A DNA stretch of 64,000 bases from Zea mays (taxonomy: Eukaryota; Streptophyta; Magnoliopsida; Poales; Poaceae). A program made the position numbers and the translations under genes. The notes beneath the pieces were generated by a model. That model saw only the letters and a program-made list of their open reading frames with translations, did no database searches and was not told the origin of the DNA. Of the stretch, positions 31,954-42,463 are shown in pieces (positions within the stretch are counted from its first letter, which is position 1; every line of letters begins with the position of its first letter). The stretch is taken from NCBI RefSeq assembly GCF_902167145.1, contig NC_050101.1, positions 131,098,990 through 131,162,989 of the forward strand. Direction: 5' to 3'.

Positions 31954-32129
31954 CTTGGAATCACAAAAACAAAATGAAACACTAAAAAACAAGTTTTGAA
32001 GTATATATAGGTGGAAAAGGTATGGTATATCCAGCATGCAGAAAATAGAAGTCGGCTCTCCCAGATTTTGGATTTCACCATTACCTGTGCATGTGATACA
32101 TTGTATCATATTTACTTAATCTAGCCAAC

Positions 32130-32245
32130 CTCTGTATCAGTTTGCTCACATAGAAAGTGTGATTTCCATTAGTCATGGCCTTAGCACTGGCATAGAAGGC
32201 TGCACCTGGACCGTCGTCTTCAATAATTTTCATGTGATCCTGTAT
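32130..32245 (-). pseudogene. Possible captured exon of unknown origin
   Basis: After a CAG acceptor-like site the minus strand is open and reads DHMKIIEDDGPGAAFY and AMTNGNHTFYVSKL, then meets a GT. The composition is protein-like. I do not recognise the gene. It may belong with the LRR exons to its left. Confidence 0.35.
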
Positions 32246-32565
32246 GAATAGCATTTCTTCAATTAAATCATAAATTGGACAAGAAATTATCCAGAAAGGG
32301 TATGAAATTATCAGTCGACCACCACATATCCATACCTTCACAGTGGATGGTTTTGTGTTGCGAGACCCCACATATATATGCCTAATCGTATATGAAGTCT
32401 ATGATTCATGTTGCAAGTTCCATGTAATTAATTGTGTTTGTGTGTTAATGTGCAGTCTATGATTGAACTAAGTCATGCACGGGATGAAGAAGTCAGTGAC
32501 ACCACTACATCTATCATTGTTCTAGGTATAGATATTTTTCTGTGACATTTGTTTTGGGGAAGTTG

Positions 32566-32671
32566 GCTATGACGAACACCATTGCAATTTATTTGCATCA
32601 AACTAAAGCAGTGTTGTCTGCTATGTTTGGCTCTGACGAACACCATTGCAATTTATTTGCATCAAACTAAA
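32566..32671. repeat. Direct duplication of about 40 bp
   Basis: The block GACGAACACCATTGCAATTT with the following TTTGCATCAAACTAAA occurs twice, near 32571 and 32634, about 63 bp apart. It is a local tandem-type duplication in non-coding DNA. Confidence 0.8.
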
Positions 32672-33003
32672 CAGTTACAGAATGAAAGAAGTTAGAACCA
32701 ATTGGCAAATGGCATTACTTGAATGATTAAAAAAATGGACATGATGTGCACCTGCAGCATCTGAGACTGTATGCTATGTTTTGCTCATTTCCTTTGGTAC
32801 CTCCTACCCCAATCAAAATGTTGCATGTTCAGACATAAGGCAAGAAGGTTCAGCGAAAAAAAGGATACAAAATATAAGTATTCAATAATGATAGAAATTA
32901 TGAAAAAAGATTACTGACACTTACAGCCCATATAAAAAGCAAAGTCACATCAGCGGTAGTAATAAATTACAGAAGATAAAGAGGAGCATTACAGAAAACG
33001 CAC

Positions 33004-33142
33004 CTGATCCTATGGCTGCTAGGAGAACACAATCCTCATGAGCAAACCAAGCATCCAAGACTTCCTTTTGGAATGCTTTGAGACTGGAAAATCCAAAATG
33101 CTTTTGCAAAACAGCACTAATTATGTCCATTTGGTTGAACAC
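33004..33142 (-). pseudogene. RecQ-type helicase exon (RecQsim-like)
   Basis: The minus strand encodes AVLQKHFGFSSLKAFQKE and WFAHEDCVLLAAIGSG, then a GT donor at 33002-33003. This is the Q-motif to Walker A start of RecQ helicases, closest by memory to plant RecQsim. The usual Thr in the ATGSGKS loop is Ile. Only this exon is clear; an open stretch at about 33957-34015 may be an upstream exon. Confidence 0.75.
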
Positions 33143-33378
33143 AGATAATCTTCTACTGTAAGAATATAAAGCATAGAATATAGTTGTTAATAAGTACTAA
33201 AGAATGAACGATCATGCTTACAACAACCTTTGGAGTGACACATTGATTCTTAGATGATTTCAACCAGAAAAGTCACTCTAATGCAATAATAGACCACACT
33301 CTATGATGACAAGAACATTGATCCATAAAACAAATAAAAATTATAAAATGCAGATATCAAGGAGAGACAATCGGTATG

Positions 33379-33455
33379 GACCTATTTGGGCTATCTGGGA
33401 GAGACCAACATCCAATGAAAAATAGACCTATTTGGGCTATCTGGGAGAGACCAAC
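33379..33455. repeat. Direct duplication of about 31 bp
   Basis: GACCTATTTGGGCTATCTGG and the following GAGAGACCAAC occur twice, near 33379 and 33425. The sequence is non-coding. Confidence 0.75.
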
Positions 33456-34246
33456 ACAACCAGTTGACAGTATAAACAAAGGTAGAAAAATAGACTTTGG
33501 CTGAACTTGCAGAAGAAAAGGACCGGTATGAATCTATCTTTGTTTATGATCACAAAATGATTAACAGATGACCATCTCTCTCTTATAACGACACCAAAGA
33601 GGACTATCTCTTTGATGAATCAAGGGCAAGCAACAAATACATACATCCTAGATCAACAAATACACTACTCTGGTTCCACCATGATGCCAAAGGTAGCTTA
33701 CAGTGAGACACAGCGAAAGGAATTATTTAGTCCAGATAAATTAATGTACATATATACATAGCAAGGAATATAAACAACCATTGTTTTACATTTGTCGATC
33801 GGGTGTTAGTATTAATTTGGTACAAGAATCATATAATACAAGGAACTTTAAAAGGAATCAAATAGCTGTAGCCATTAATATGCTATCTAGTCCTAAAAAA
33901 TACACAAGACGCTAACTGGGTAGTTAAAAAAAGGCATGTATGTACCTTGTCAAACGAAATGGATTGATTTGCTTCTATCGACGTGGAGGCTTGTCCTTCT
34001 GTTACCCGGTGAAACGAACTATAATATCAGTGCAGTTAAAGTATAATCTTGAAAATACAAGATGATACAAGACTCATCACAGGAATGAAAAAGGGCTATG
34101 CTGACTTATTAAACAGCAGTCAACACTTATTCCAGGTTGTAATGTTCGTTGTCACATAGTCATATTACCTCTTCTAAATTGTTCCTAGACATTGGAGCTC
34201 GTTGCAAGTGGCAAATCCCTTATACTTGAAGGTTGTAATGTAGTGG

Positions 34247-34276
34247 CCCCGTTGCAACGCACGGGCACTGACCTAT
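34247..34276 (+). mobile_element. Isolated Helitron-type 3' end, plus strand
   Basis: The plus strand reads CCCCGTTGCAACGCACGGGC then ACTGACCTAT. This is the same hairpin as the Helitron end at 30288 but in opposite orientation, with CTAT where CTAG is expected. A matching plus-strand 5' end was not found. It may mark a small nested Helitron or an older end. Confidence 0.5.
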
Positions 34277-34494
34277 AACACTGAAGTCTGGGAATGAAAC
34301 ACTTTTGGACAAGAGATTGCATGGAATATTACTAACTTAAATGTCTTCTAGATGACATAATTAGTTTTCAAAGATATGTATTTTAATACATTTCCTTCTT
34401 TTCACTATTTGATAGCTTATTTGTGTAAATAGTTTCTCATTTCTGTCTATAACTGTGCATACAGTGATATTGATACTTTTGTATTTTTTATTAG

Positions 34495-36083
34495 GTAACT
34501 GTATTCAAGGTGCAAGCCAGTAGGTTGTAGGTTGCTTGCTCTTAACAAGCGGCTGTTTGGGATTAAAGTTGGAAATTTCTGGTATGTGATTAGTATTATC
34601 CAGTTGCACATATAATCATGATATAGCAGTCTTGAAATGTTGATACTTTTGGCAACTAACTAATCCTTTTCAGTTACGTGAAGGAGGGACTTGTTCTTGG
34701 TCAGCTCACAGGAAATCGATTTACAATTACTCTGAGGTAGTGTCTTTGCTTATAATTCAATATTTTAGCATGCCAGACTACAGTATTTTCCTGGTACCAA
34801 ATTCTCATCACTTGACTCCAACCATAGTAACTTCTTAGGCTAAAAATATATATGCAACACAAGAACTTGGGATAATGTTTTTTTAACTTTACCAGGAGCA
34901 GTGGTTTTCATTTTTAAGAATCCTGTGGACACCTACGCTGACCACACACTCAGACATAGATGAGGCTATTCAAGTAATCTTGGAACACGCGCAACACACA
35001 TGCTCCATTCTCCCTGAGAAATAAATCTCGATGCAGCACTGGCGTTCATTCTTGACAAGAATCGAATGTGGGCGGGTAGCGCTCCACCCGAGCGTCTCAC
35101 TGTCGAGCCTGTTTTTAACATTCTATTGTTTGTACAACTGCATGACATGTGCATTTGTGACCTATATTGTTTGCTATGATACTTCGGTCCACAATTTCAC
35201 ATGCAGCATACCTTGTAGTCTTGTACATTCTCTTTTAGGAAAACAGAGCAAATGGAGATCTTATGTTTCCTTATATTGATCTAGGGGTGTTACTGCAGAA
35301 TCTGAAGACATGATAAAAATTGCAGTAGATGGTCTAGGAAAGAATGGATTTATCAACTACTATGGTTTGCAGGTATTATATCCTCAAGTTTAAAACTATT
35401 GCCCTGTTATTTCTGAAGCTCATCGATTTTATCTTTTCATCTGGTTAGCAGTTTGGAAGTGGTTCAATACCAACACATCTTGTTGGGGCTGCTTTGCTTA
35501 GAGGAGAGTGGAAGGTTGCTGTAAACTTGATTCTTGATCCAAGGGAAGGAGATATCCTACAAATATTTTATATGTGTCCAATTAGGAGTTTGTATTCAGT
35601 CTTGCCAGCTTTTGTTTAAACATAACTAAGTCTGTACAGCGTGATGACATCAATGAATTGCGCAAACATTACAAAGAACATGGTGACATTGATATGGCAC
35701 TGAGAAACTTCCCTCGACACCTCGTAGCTGAGAGGGCCATAGTAAGTATAGTTAACCTTTTTTAACGTACACTTGTTTTCAAGTCAGACGATTTGTTGGT
35801 CGTTCTGGCTGACCAACTTGGATGATTAATTGCGATTGGTCCAAACCGACTTGGACGATTGATCACGACTAATCAGACTTGAAAACAGCTGTGATATTAC
35901 TTGAATAAAATGTGGCCTTATAATTCTTTGTGCCTTGTTTAAAGCACATAGTTTTGTACATTTTAACTGATTATTTTTTTCTTTTCTTCCGTTGTTTGCA
36001 TGTTTCCAGCTTCAATGTCTGAAGAAATGCCCTGGTAACCATCTACAAGCACTCAAGGGTATACCAAGAACACTGAGAATGAT
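34495..36083 (+). pseudogene. Pseudouridine synthase 7 (TruD family) fragment, six exons
   Basis: Exons are 34495-34581, 34674-34736, 35285-35372, 35449-35551, 35638-35741 and 36010-36083. Together they encode the carboxyl half of the TruD fold: LNKRLFGIKVGN, YVKEGLVLGQL, NRFTITLRG, GFINYYGLQ, IPTHLVGAALLRGEW, LDPREGE, MALRNFPRHLVAERAIL and IPRTLRMM. Codon phases agree across every junction. PUS7 makes pseudouridine in tRNA and mRNA. The first exon carries a 7-bp tandem duplication (TAGGTTG at 34521 and 34528) that shifts the frame. The N-terminal catalytic half and the carboxyl end are missing. The fourth intron is best read as AT-AC. It is a captured or truncated copy, not a gene. Confidence 0.85.
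35552..35637 (+). other. Probable U12-type AT-AC intron in the PUS7 fragment
   Basis: The 86-bp intron starts ATATCCTAC, close to the U12 donor ATATCCTT, and ends GTCTGTAC. Cutting after AC restores the phase and gives REGERDDINE at the junction, as PUS7 proteins read. The nearest GT-AG choice gives the wrong phase. TTGTTTAAAC and CATAACT, 11-16 nt before the end, are candidate but imperfect branch sites. Confidence 0.7.
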
Positions 36084-36160
36084 GTATGTTGCATTTTTTT
36101 ATTTACATATACTCCATTTTTCTTTGTATTATTATTAAGTGCAAATTAAGGTATGTAACT

Positions 36161-36245
36161 TTAGGTGGTTCAGAATATGCTGCCTATCCCATCTTTCTTG
36201 GGGAAAAAAGGCTTTGTTGTTGATGTCTCGTGTTTATCCCCAGTA
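36161..36245 (+). other. Possible unidentified exon between AG and GT signals
   Basis: After TTTAG the plus strand is open with VVQNMLPIPSFLGKKGFVVD and meets CCAGTAAGA. It is not part of PUS7 as I know it. The identity is unknown and chance is possible. Confidence 0.2.
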
Positions 36246-36716
36246 AGAATATATAGCTGTTATTCTTGACTTGTGCTTAAAATTGTTTCTCGGTCTCTAA
36301 TAACAGCTCTACCACTGTGTCTAGCTCTGCATTCATATTATGCATTTATTTGTTAATGCCATCAACTGTTAAGTTATTCAGTCACAGCAAAGGAGGTAAG
36401 CAGAAACATTTGTGTTAGAATACAAGAAACCAGTGACCCCATCAAAAACAGAACTTAGTATATTGATGCTCACTGCTCAGAACATGAAACATCTTCTGAT
36501 TAAAAAATCAGGGTTGAACATATTACGAAAAAGTGCATACAACAAAGTTTCTAGATGAGGGCAATGCCTCATAGCTTTCATTCAGTTGTTAGAATGCAAA
36601 ATCAGTGTTGAATGTATTACGGAAAAAGTGTAGACAACAAAGTTTCTAGATCTAGCGGCAGGGAAGACGGACGAAGAGAGAGGGAGAGGAAGAAAGCGGG
36701 GAGGCGGATCTTACAC

Positions 36717-36850
36717 TTGCGGATGCGGGCGGCAGTGTAATCGCAGGAGGAGCAGGTGCTCTTCTGGAGGTGGAAGCTACGGCTGCTGCAGCGGATGCAG
36801 AGCGTGTGCGTCTTGTTCCGGCGCTTGCCGAAGCTGCTCGTACCCTTCCC
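36717..36850 (-). pseudogene. Ribosomal protein eL37 (RPL37) exon fragment
   Basis: After a TTGCAG acceptor the minus strand encodes [18 protein letters not shown], then [13 protein letters not shown] and ARIRK, and ends at GTGTAAG. This is the zinc-binding N-terminal exon of eL37, a protein of the large ribosomal subunit. Both flanking introns are kept, so the copy was taken as genomic DNA and not as a retrocopy. Some residues differ from the usual protein (Ser-Ser where Gly-Arg is typical, Asp-Tyr-Thr where Gly-Tyr-Pro is typical), in keeping with decay. The ATG exon and the remaining exons are absent. Confidence 0.8.
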
Positions 36851-37049
36851 CTGCAAGCCACAACAACTGCACGTTAGTGAGCCTGCTGAGCGTGGGGGCG
36901 GAGCACGGATCTGCGGCTGTTCAGGAGTGGCCGAGATCCCCGTCCGGCGTGATCTGCGAGATCCCCGCCTAGTGGAATCCGAGGCTAGCCGCTGGGAGTA
37001 GGGTCGGCTGCTGGGCACCATGCCGCCATCAGCAGCTGTGGAGGCGTAG

Positions 37050-37310
37050 CACGGGTGTACGGGCGAGGACAAGGCGGGGGCATTTGGTTGCTGGGAGTTG
37101 GGCGAGATCCGCGCTTGGCGTGCTGGTCGTGGGCGCGGCTGCACGCTGGGAGTGTGGTTGCTCGGAGTTGGGCGAGATTCGCGCTGGTCGTGGGCGCGGC
37201 TGCAAGCTGGGAGTGGGATCGGTTGCTGGGCGCCATCGCCGGGGCAGTCGGCTGCTGGGCGCCATTAGCGGCTACGGTGGCGTAGCACGGGTATACGGGC
37301 GGGGCGAGGC
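37050..37310. repeat. GC-rich short repeats upstream of the eL37 exon
   Basis: Blocks such as CTGGTCGTGGGCGCGGCTGC and GTTGGGCGAGAT recur two or three times within about 200 bp, as do CTGCTGGGCGCCAT-like boxes. Overlapping frames on both strands are a by-product of GC content. The stretch probably derives from the intron or 5' region captured with eL37. Confidence 0.55.
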
Positions 37311-37349
37311 GGGGTCATTTAGTTGTGGACGCTGACACTAAATGCTTAA

Positions 37350-37363
37350 TAGAGTAGTATAGA
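37350..37363 (-). promoter_or_regulatory. Helitron 5' terminus
   Basis: Minus strand TCTATACTACTCTA begins at 37363, preceded by A. The match to the Hel1 start is full length. Confidence 0.75.
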
Positions 37364-37792
37364 TATCAGCTGCCTCATATTTACCCAGTCAGGGTCATGG
37401 ACCCATGGCTGCGTGGAAAAAGCCATGTGAGTTCTTCTTGGAAGACTACAAAAAAATTGTTTTTGGAGCAATCAAGTTATACTAATAAAGTCCTGATGGT
37501 GGTGCTGGTTTGAAAGTAGTGTTGTTCTGTGCATTCATGATTGACCTCTAGCAGGGATTGTTATTGTGTCGCTGATATTATTTTTGGTGCTGGCCTGATG
37601 GTGGGTTGCACGTTTCTGTGACACATTTGCAGATTTCTCGCATTGGCAGCAGGAGGGGCCTGGAAGTGGCCGATTGTAATTGTTTTTGACACGCAGATTA
37701 TTTCGATGGAATAAAATATATATTATGATTTGTATCTTTTTTATATAAATAATAATAACAACTACTACTTAGAATAATATTGATAATAACAA
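37364..37792. other. Non-coding stretch between Helitron ends
   Basis: AT-rich DNA with no recognised gene or element end. An AATAATAATAACAAC-type simple repeat lies at 37745-37790. Confidence 0.5.
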
Positions 37793-39427
37793 CTAGTCCA
37801 GTACCCGTGCGTTGCAACGTCACACAAATTATTTAATAATAAAAAGTTAGTGCATAATAGTACATACATACATAATAAGATCTAAAAACAGGTGCACAAG
37901 CACCAAACTGGAATATTTGGTAGCAATCACTAGAAAAAATAGCACCGATAGTAATCCTCCTCTACATACATAACAATACCTCGATTTGCTACTCAAGGTT
38001 GCTCAGATCTTGCATGAAGAATGAAGCCACACCAAGTACTGTGCCATGATCATCCTCAGCCTATTCCTCTCATCCTTCATCCTAGTCATCTCTCGGACGA
38101 TTTTCATGGGAAAGGACAGGAAAGCAGAGATTTTCTTCAGTTGAAATCAGAGATTGTACCGTCATGGTTCAAGAGAATCAGCCACGTATGTGGAAGTCCA
38201 TGTCCTCAAAACGGGTGCTAATAAGGATGTCACTAAACCATTAAATATGATATATGTCTTATATTGCACACTGGTTCATCATTAATTTCTCTATCCAGAC
38301 TTCAAGTTGTCAACTTAATCAAAACTATAAGACAACTAAGAAATCTTAAGAAATTTCGACCACAAGACATGTATCTTGAAAAATATGACGAGGTAACATA
38401 AAACACCATTCCTGAAACTTCTAACAGTTTCTAGCCATAACATAGTTTTCTAGCAGATTTGTCGCTAATGGAATACAATGGCAAGAGTACTCGTAGTGTG
38501 CTATTACCATTGATCGATTAGAGAGGAGGGGCAGAGATAGGGCAGTACCTAACCTTTTTACGCTCATGGCTCGCGGAGGACGATGTCGTTCGAAGTCATG
38601 GCCCCACACCGCTGTCGGCGAGGTCGGGCCCAACAGTTGGGGACGCGCTGTCGCTGGTGGACCCCGCGAAGACGAGGGAGAGGTCCCCATGCTTGCGCTC
38701 TTGCGGATGGCTGAGCCATCGGTGAGGACCACCGCTGCCATGCCACCAGATGACGACGCGTCGACGTCGCTGTCCGCACGGAGCTACCGCCGATGAGCTG
38801 GTGGAGCGGCGGCTCCAGCGTCGGATCTCGAACTGTGAATTGGCGTGATGGCCCTACGTCACCTGGAGGAGCTCCAAGGGCACGCAGACCCACGGCACGC
38901 TCGCCTGCCTCGCCAACGCACGTTGTGCCCTAGCGCTGCGCCAGATCCGGCAGTGGCGGCTTCTTCGACCTAATATAATTGTGCATATTCCTCTTCTACA
39001 AGTATTCTTATCCACTTTCTTGGGTTTCAAAAAATCGACATAATATAAAAGGATGTGCAACCAACAGAATCCCACATTTCGCATGTCATGGAACATTGAT
39101 ACATAACCACATAAGAAAGATGATTGATTTCATACACATATGTTCACATAAAAATAACTTCAAATGTGAATCCATAGGGTGATGGGCATTCAAGAACTTA
39201 AAATGTGAATCCATAGGGTGATTGGGCATATAAGAAACAGGGCAAAAGAACAATTACCCATGGTAAGTATGTAGTCGTAATGGTGAACAGACCCAGAAAA
39301 CTCATATAGTCATATGGATGAAAGGATTGTGCTTGCTCCAAACATAAACTTGTCATGCCATATCAAAAGTCAGTCGCCAATGTAGAACTTTTTTCAAACA
39401 CACCCTACTATTAAGTTTAAACATTTT
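37793..39427 (-). mobile_element. Partial or undefined Helitron with 3' end at 37793
   Basis: The minus strand reads GTTGCAACGCACGGG then TACTGGACTAG, ending at 37793 and followed by T, which is a Hel1-type 3' end. The body must extend to the right. No 5' end was found before the Huck-2 LTR at 39428, so its extent is unknown and it may continue beyond Huck-2. A GC-rich patch at 38560-38960 has a 106-codon minus-strand frame (MAAVVLTDGSAIRKS start) that could be a captured first exon of an unknown gene. Confidence 0.45.
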
Positions 39428-39927
39428 TGTCGGGGACCATAATTAGGGGTACCCTCAAGACTCCTAATTCTCAGCTGGTAACCCCCATCAGCACAAAGCT
39501 GCAAAGGCCTGATGGGTGCGACTAAATCAGGGATCTGTCCATTCGAGGGACTCGATCACGCCTCGCCCGAGCCCAGCCTCGGGCAAGGGCAGCCGACCCC
39601 GGAGGATCTACGTCTCGCCCGAGGCCCCCCTCCAGCGACGAACATACTTCCGGCTCGCCCGAGGCCCAGTCTTCGCCAAGAAGCAACCCTGGCCAAATCG
39701 CCACGCCAACCGACCAAATCGCAGGGGCATTTAATGCAAAGGTGGCCCGACACCTTTATCCTGACGCGCGCCCTTCAGTCGACAGAGCCGAAGTGACCGC
39801 AGTCACTTCGCCGCTCCACTGACCGGCCTGACAGAAGGATAGCGCCGCCTGCGCCGCTTCGACTGCTGTGCCACTCGACAGAGTGAGGCTGACAGGCAGC
39901 CAGGCACGACCTCAGGCACCATAGGAA

Positions 39928-40315
39928 ACTCCGCTTCGCCCGACCCAGGGCTCGGACTCGGGCTCAGCCCCGGAAGACGGCGAACTCCGCTCCGCCCGAC
40001 CCAGGGCTCGGACTCGGGCTCAGCCCCGGAAGACGGCGAACTCCGCTCCGCCCGACCCAGGGCTCGGACTCGGGCTCAGCCCCGGAAGACGGCGAACTCC
40101 ACTCCGCCCGACCTAGGGCTCGGACTCAGGCTCAACCCTGGAAGACGGCGAACTCCGCTCTGCCCGACCCAGGGCTCGGACTCGGGCTCAGCCCCAGAAG
40201 ACGGCGAACTCCACTCCGCCCGACCCAGGGCTCGGACTCGGGCTCAGCCCCGGAAGACGACGAACTCCGTTTCGCCCGACCCCAGGGCTCGGACTGAGCC
40301 CTGGCCTCAGCCGAC
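39928..40315. repeat. 56-bp tandem repeats in the Huck-2 LTR
   Basis: About six to seven copies of a 56-bp unit with CTCGGACTCGGGCTCAGCCC and AGACGGCGAACTCCGCTCCG boxes. This is the reverse complement of the array in the Huck-1 LTR. Confidence 0.88.
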
Positions 40316-40417
40316 GGTCTCCGCCTCGCCCGACCCAGGGGCTCAGACTCGACCTCGGCCTCAGAAGACAGACTCGACCTCGACCTCGGAGGAGCCTCCA
40401 CATCGCCCAACCTAGGG

Positions 40418-40422
40418 CACGG
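40418..40422. repeat. TSD CACGG (left) of the Opie/Ji-like element
   Basis: An exact 5-bp duplication with 48291-48295. Confidence 0.95.
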
Positions 40423-41677
40423 TGAGAGCACCTAGAGGGGGGTGAATAGGTGATCCTGTAAAACTTAAAACTTAAGCCACAAAACTTGGTTAAGTGTTAG
40501 CACAATAATCACCAAGTGGTTAGAGAGAAGAACTTGCACAATACGATAACCACAAAGAGATCAACACAGAGATGACACAGTGGTTTATCCCGTGGTTCGG
40601 CCACGTACAAAACTTGCCTACTCCACGTTGTGGCGTCCCAACGGACGAGAGTTGCACTCAACTCCTCTCAAGTGATCCAATGATCAACTTGAATACCACG
40701 GTGTTTTGCTTTTCTTTTCTTATCCCGTTCGCGAGGAATCTCCACAGCTTGGAGCCTCTCGCCCTTACACTTTTGATGTTCACAAAGAATCACGGAGTAA
40801 GGGAGGGATTAGCAACTCACACAAGACACAAAGATCACAGCAAATACGCACACACAGAACCCAGACTTAAGCTCAAATGGCTAGCACACTAGAACGGAGC
40901 TCAAATCACTAGAATGTCGAACAAGTGCGCAAGAATGATGTGTGAGTGATCAATAGTGCTCAAAGGATGCTTGGCGTCCTCCTCCATGCGCCTAGGGGTC
41001 CCTTTTATAGCCCCAAGGTAGCTAGGAGCCGTTGGGAGCAATCTGGGAAGGCAATCCTTGCCTTCTGTCGCGTGGCGCACCGGACAGTCCGGTGCCCGAT
41101 TTCTTTCCTTAAATGGCGCAGCCGACCGTTGCTAGCCAGAGAGCCGTTGGCGCACCGGACATGTCCGGTGCACACCGGACAGTTCGGTGCCCCCTTCTAG
41201 CCGTTGGCTCGGCCACGTGTCCCGCGCAGATCGCGCGGCCGATCGTTGGCCCGGCCGACCGTTGGCTCACCGGACAGTCCGGTGCACACCGGACAGTCCG
41301 GTGCACACCTGACAGTCCGGTGCACACCAGACAGTCCGGTGAATTATATCCGTACGTCTCCGGTGAATTCCCGAGAGCGGCCAGTTCGCTCGAGCCAGCC
41401 TGGCGCACCGGACACTGTCCGGTGCACCACCGGACAGTCCGGTGCTCCCAGACTGAGCGGACTTTGGCTGAACAAAGCCATCTCATTTCCAATTCGATTT
41501 TTCCTATTTCCAGCACTTAGACACAATACATTAGTATCTAAAACAATGTACTAAGTCTGAGAAACATACCTTTATCCTTGATTTGTACTTTGTCCACCAT
41601 TTTTCACTTAGGCACTTGTGTTGGACACTAAATCACCAAAATACTTAGAAATGGCCCAAGGGCACATTTCCCTTTCA
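40423..41677 (-). repeat. 3' LTR of the Opie/Ji-like element
   Basis: 1255 bp. A minus-strand TATAAAA box is at 41003-41009. Palindromic CCGGACAGTCCGG repeats lie at 41080-41445. Confidence 0.93.
41080..41445. repeat. Clustered palindromes ACCGGACAGTCCGGT in the LTR
   Basis: The 15-bp odd palindrome, or one-base variants, occurs about eight times, often linked by GCACAC. Dense inverted repeats of this sort can fold in RNA. Their role in the LTR is not known to me. Confidence 0.85.
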
Positions 41678-41692
41678 ATCTCCCCCTTTTTG
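41678..41692 (-). promoter_or_regulatory. Polypurine tract of the Opie/Ji-like element
   Basis: Minus strand AAAAAGGGGGAGAT lies immediately upstream of the 3' LTR. Confidence 0.85.
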
Positions 41693-42463
41693 GTGATTTA
41701 TGCCAACACAATATAAAGCAAGTAGAACAAATACAAAATCAATTCAAATAAGAACTCAAATTGTTTTGATTCAAATTTGACATGTATGGATCACTCTTTG
41801 CCACCACTTGGTTTGTTTTTGCAAATTAAACTCAAATTTCTATCTCTAAGTCAAACACACATGTTAAGACATAAAGAGAGTCATTCCAAGAGAAATTGAT
41901 TCAAGATTTCAAAAACTCCCCTTTTTCCCATAATCAACATTTCTCCCCACAAGAAGCCAACTTTTGACAAGAGAGACAATAAAAGAGTTTTGACAAACCA
42001 AAGGCTCTATTCTACTATTTTCAAAATCTCTCAAGTGGTAGCTGATCCATTTATCGCTTTGGCCTTTATTTTCTCCCCCTTTGGCATCAAGCACCAAAAC
42101 GGCATGAATCTTGGCCCAAGAACCTCATTTCCTCACCAAAATCTTCAATAAGAATACAAAGGCAATAAGAATAGATGAGATGAACTTGGAATAAGTTACC
42201 CTCTCATCGGAGTGCAGTGGAAGTCTTTCATGGTCCAAGTCCACCTTTTCCCTTTCAAACCTCCTTTGAGACTAAATCATCAAACTCAAGCACATGGTTA
42301 GTCTCAAAGGGTCAAGTTGTAACACATCTCCCCCTAAATATGTGCATCACTTTGCAACGGACTTGTGAGGTCCAGGGATTGTTTGTAAAACTTGAGCACC
42401 ATAACGAAGCAACAAAATGCATAAGGAACATGATCAAAGGCATAAACACATGTATGCTATAAA
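41693..42463 (-). other. 3' internal non-coding region of the Opie/Ji-like element
   Basis: About 770 bp between the pol stop and the purine tract. No gene was recognised. T-rich and C-rich tracts (TCTCCCCCTTT) occur, as is usual in this group. Some relatives carry an env-like frame here; I see none. Confidence 0.55.

Larger units (their letters stand above)
30288..37363 (-). mobile_element. 7.1-kb Helitron carrying fragments of at least five host genes
   Basis: The 5' end on the minus strand at 37363 reads TCTATACTACTCTA, a full match to the Hel1-type start as I recall it (TCTMTAYTAMYHNW), and it is preceded by A. The 3' end at 30288 reads GCACGGGCACATGACTAG and is followed by T, with the hairpin-forming CCGTAGCAACGCACGG just before it. 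Insertion between A and T, without a TSD, is the Helitron rule. Inside are exon fragments with flanking introns from ABCB, LRR, RecQ and eL37 genes (minus strand) and PUS7 (plus strand). There is no RepHel gene, so the copy is non-autonomous. Pairing of these two ends is inference; another 3'-type hairpin lies inside at 34247. Confidence 0.65.
39428..40422 (+). repeat. 5' LTR of Huck-2, first part
   Basis: 995 bp of U3, from TGTCGG up to the insertion of the copia element. It contains the tandem array 39928-40315. Confidence 0.92.

Noticed and set aside
34495..36083. Functional PUS7 gene
   Set aside because: It has a frameshifting duplication, lacks the N-terminal half and has no continuation after 36083.
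39405..39420. Helitron 5' end just left of Huck-2 (CCTACTATTAAG)
   Set aside because: The first four bases do not fit and no partner can be seen.
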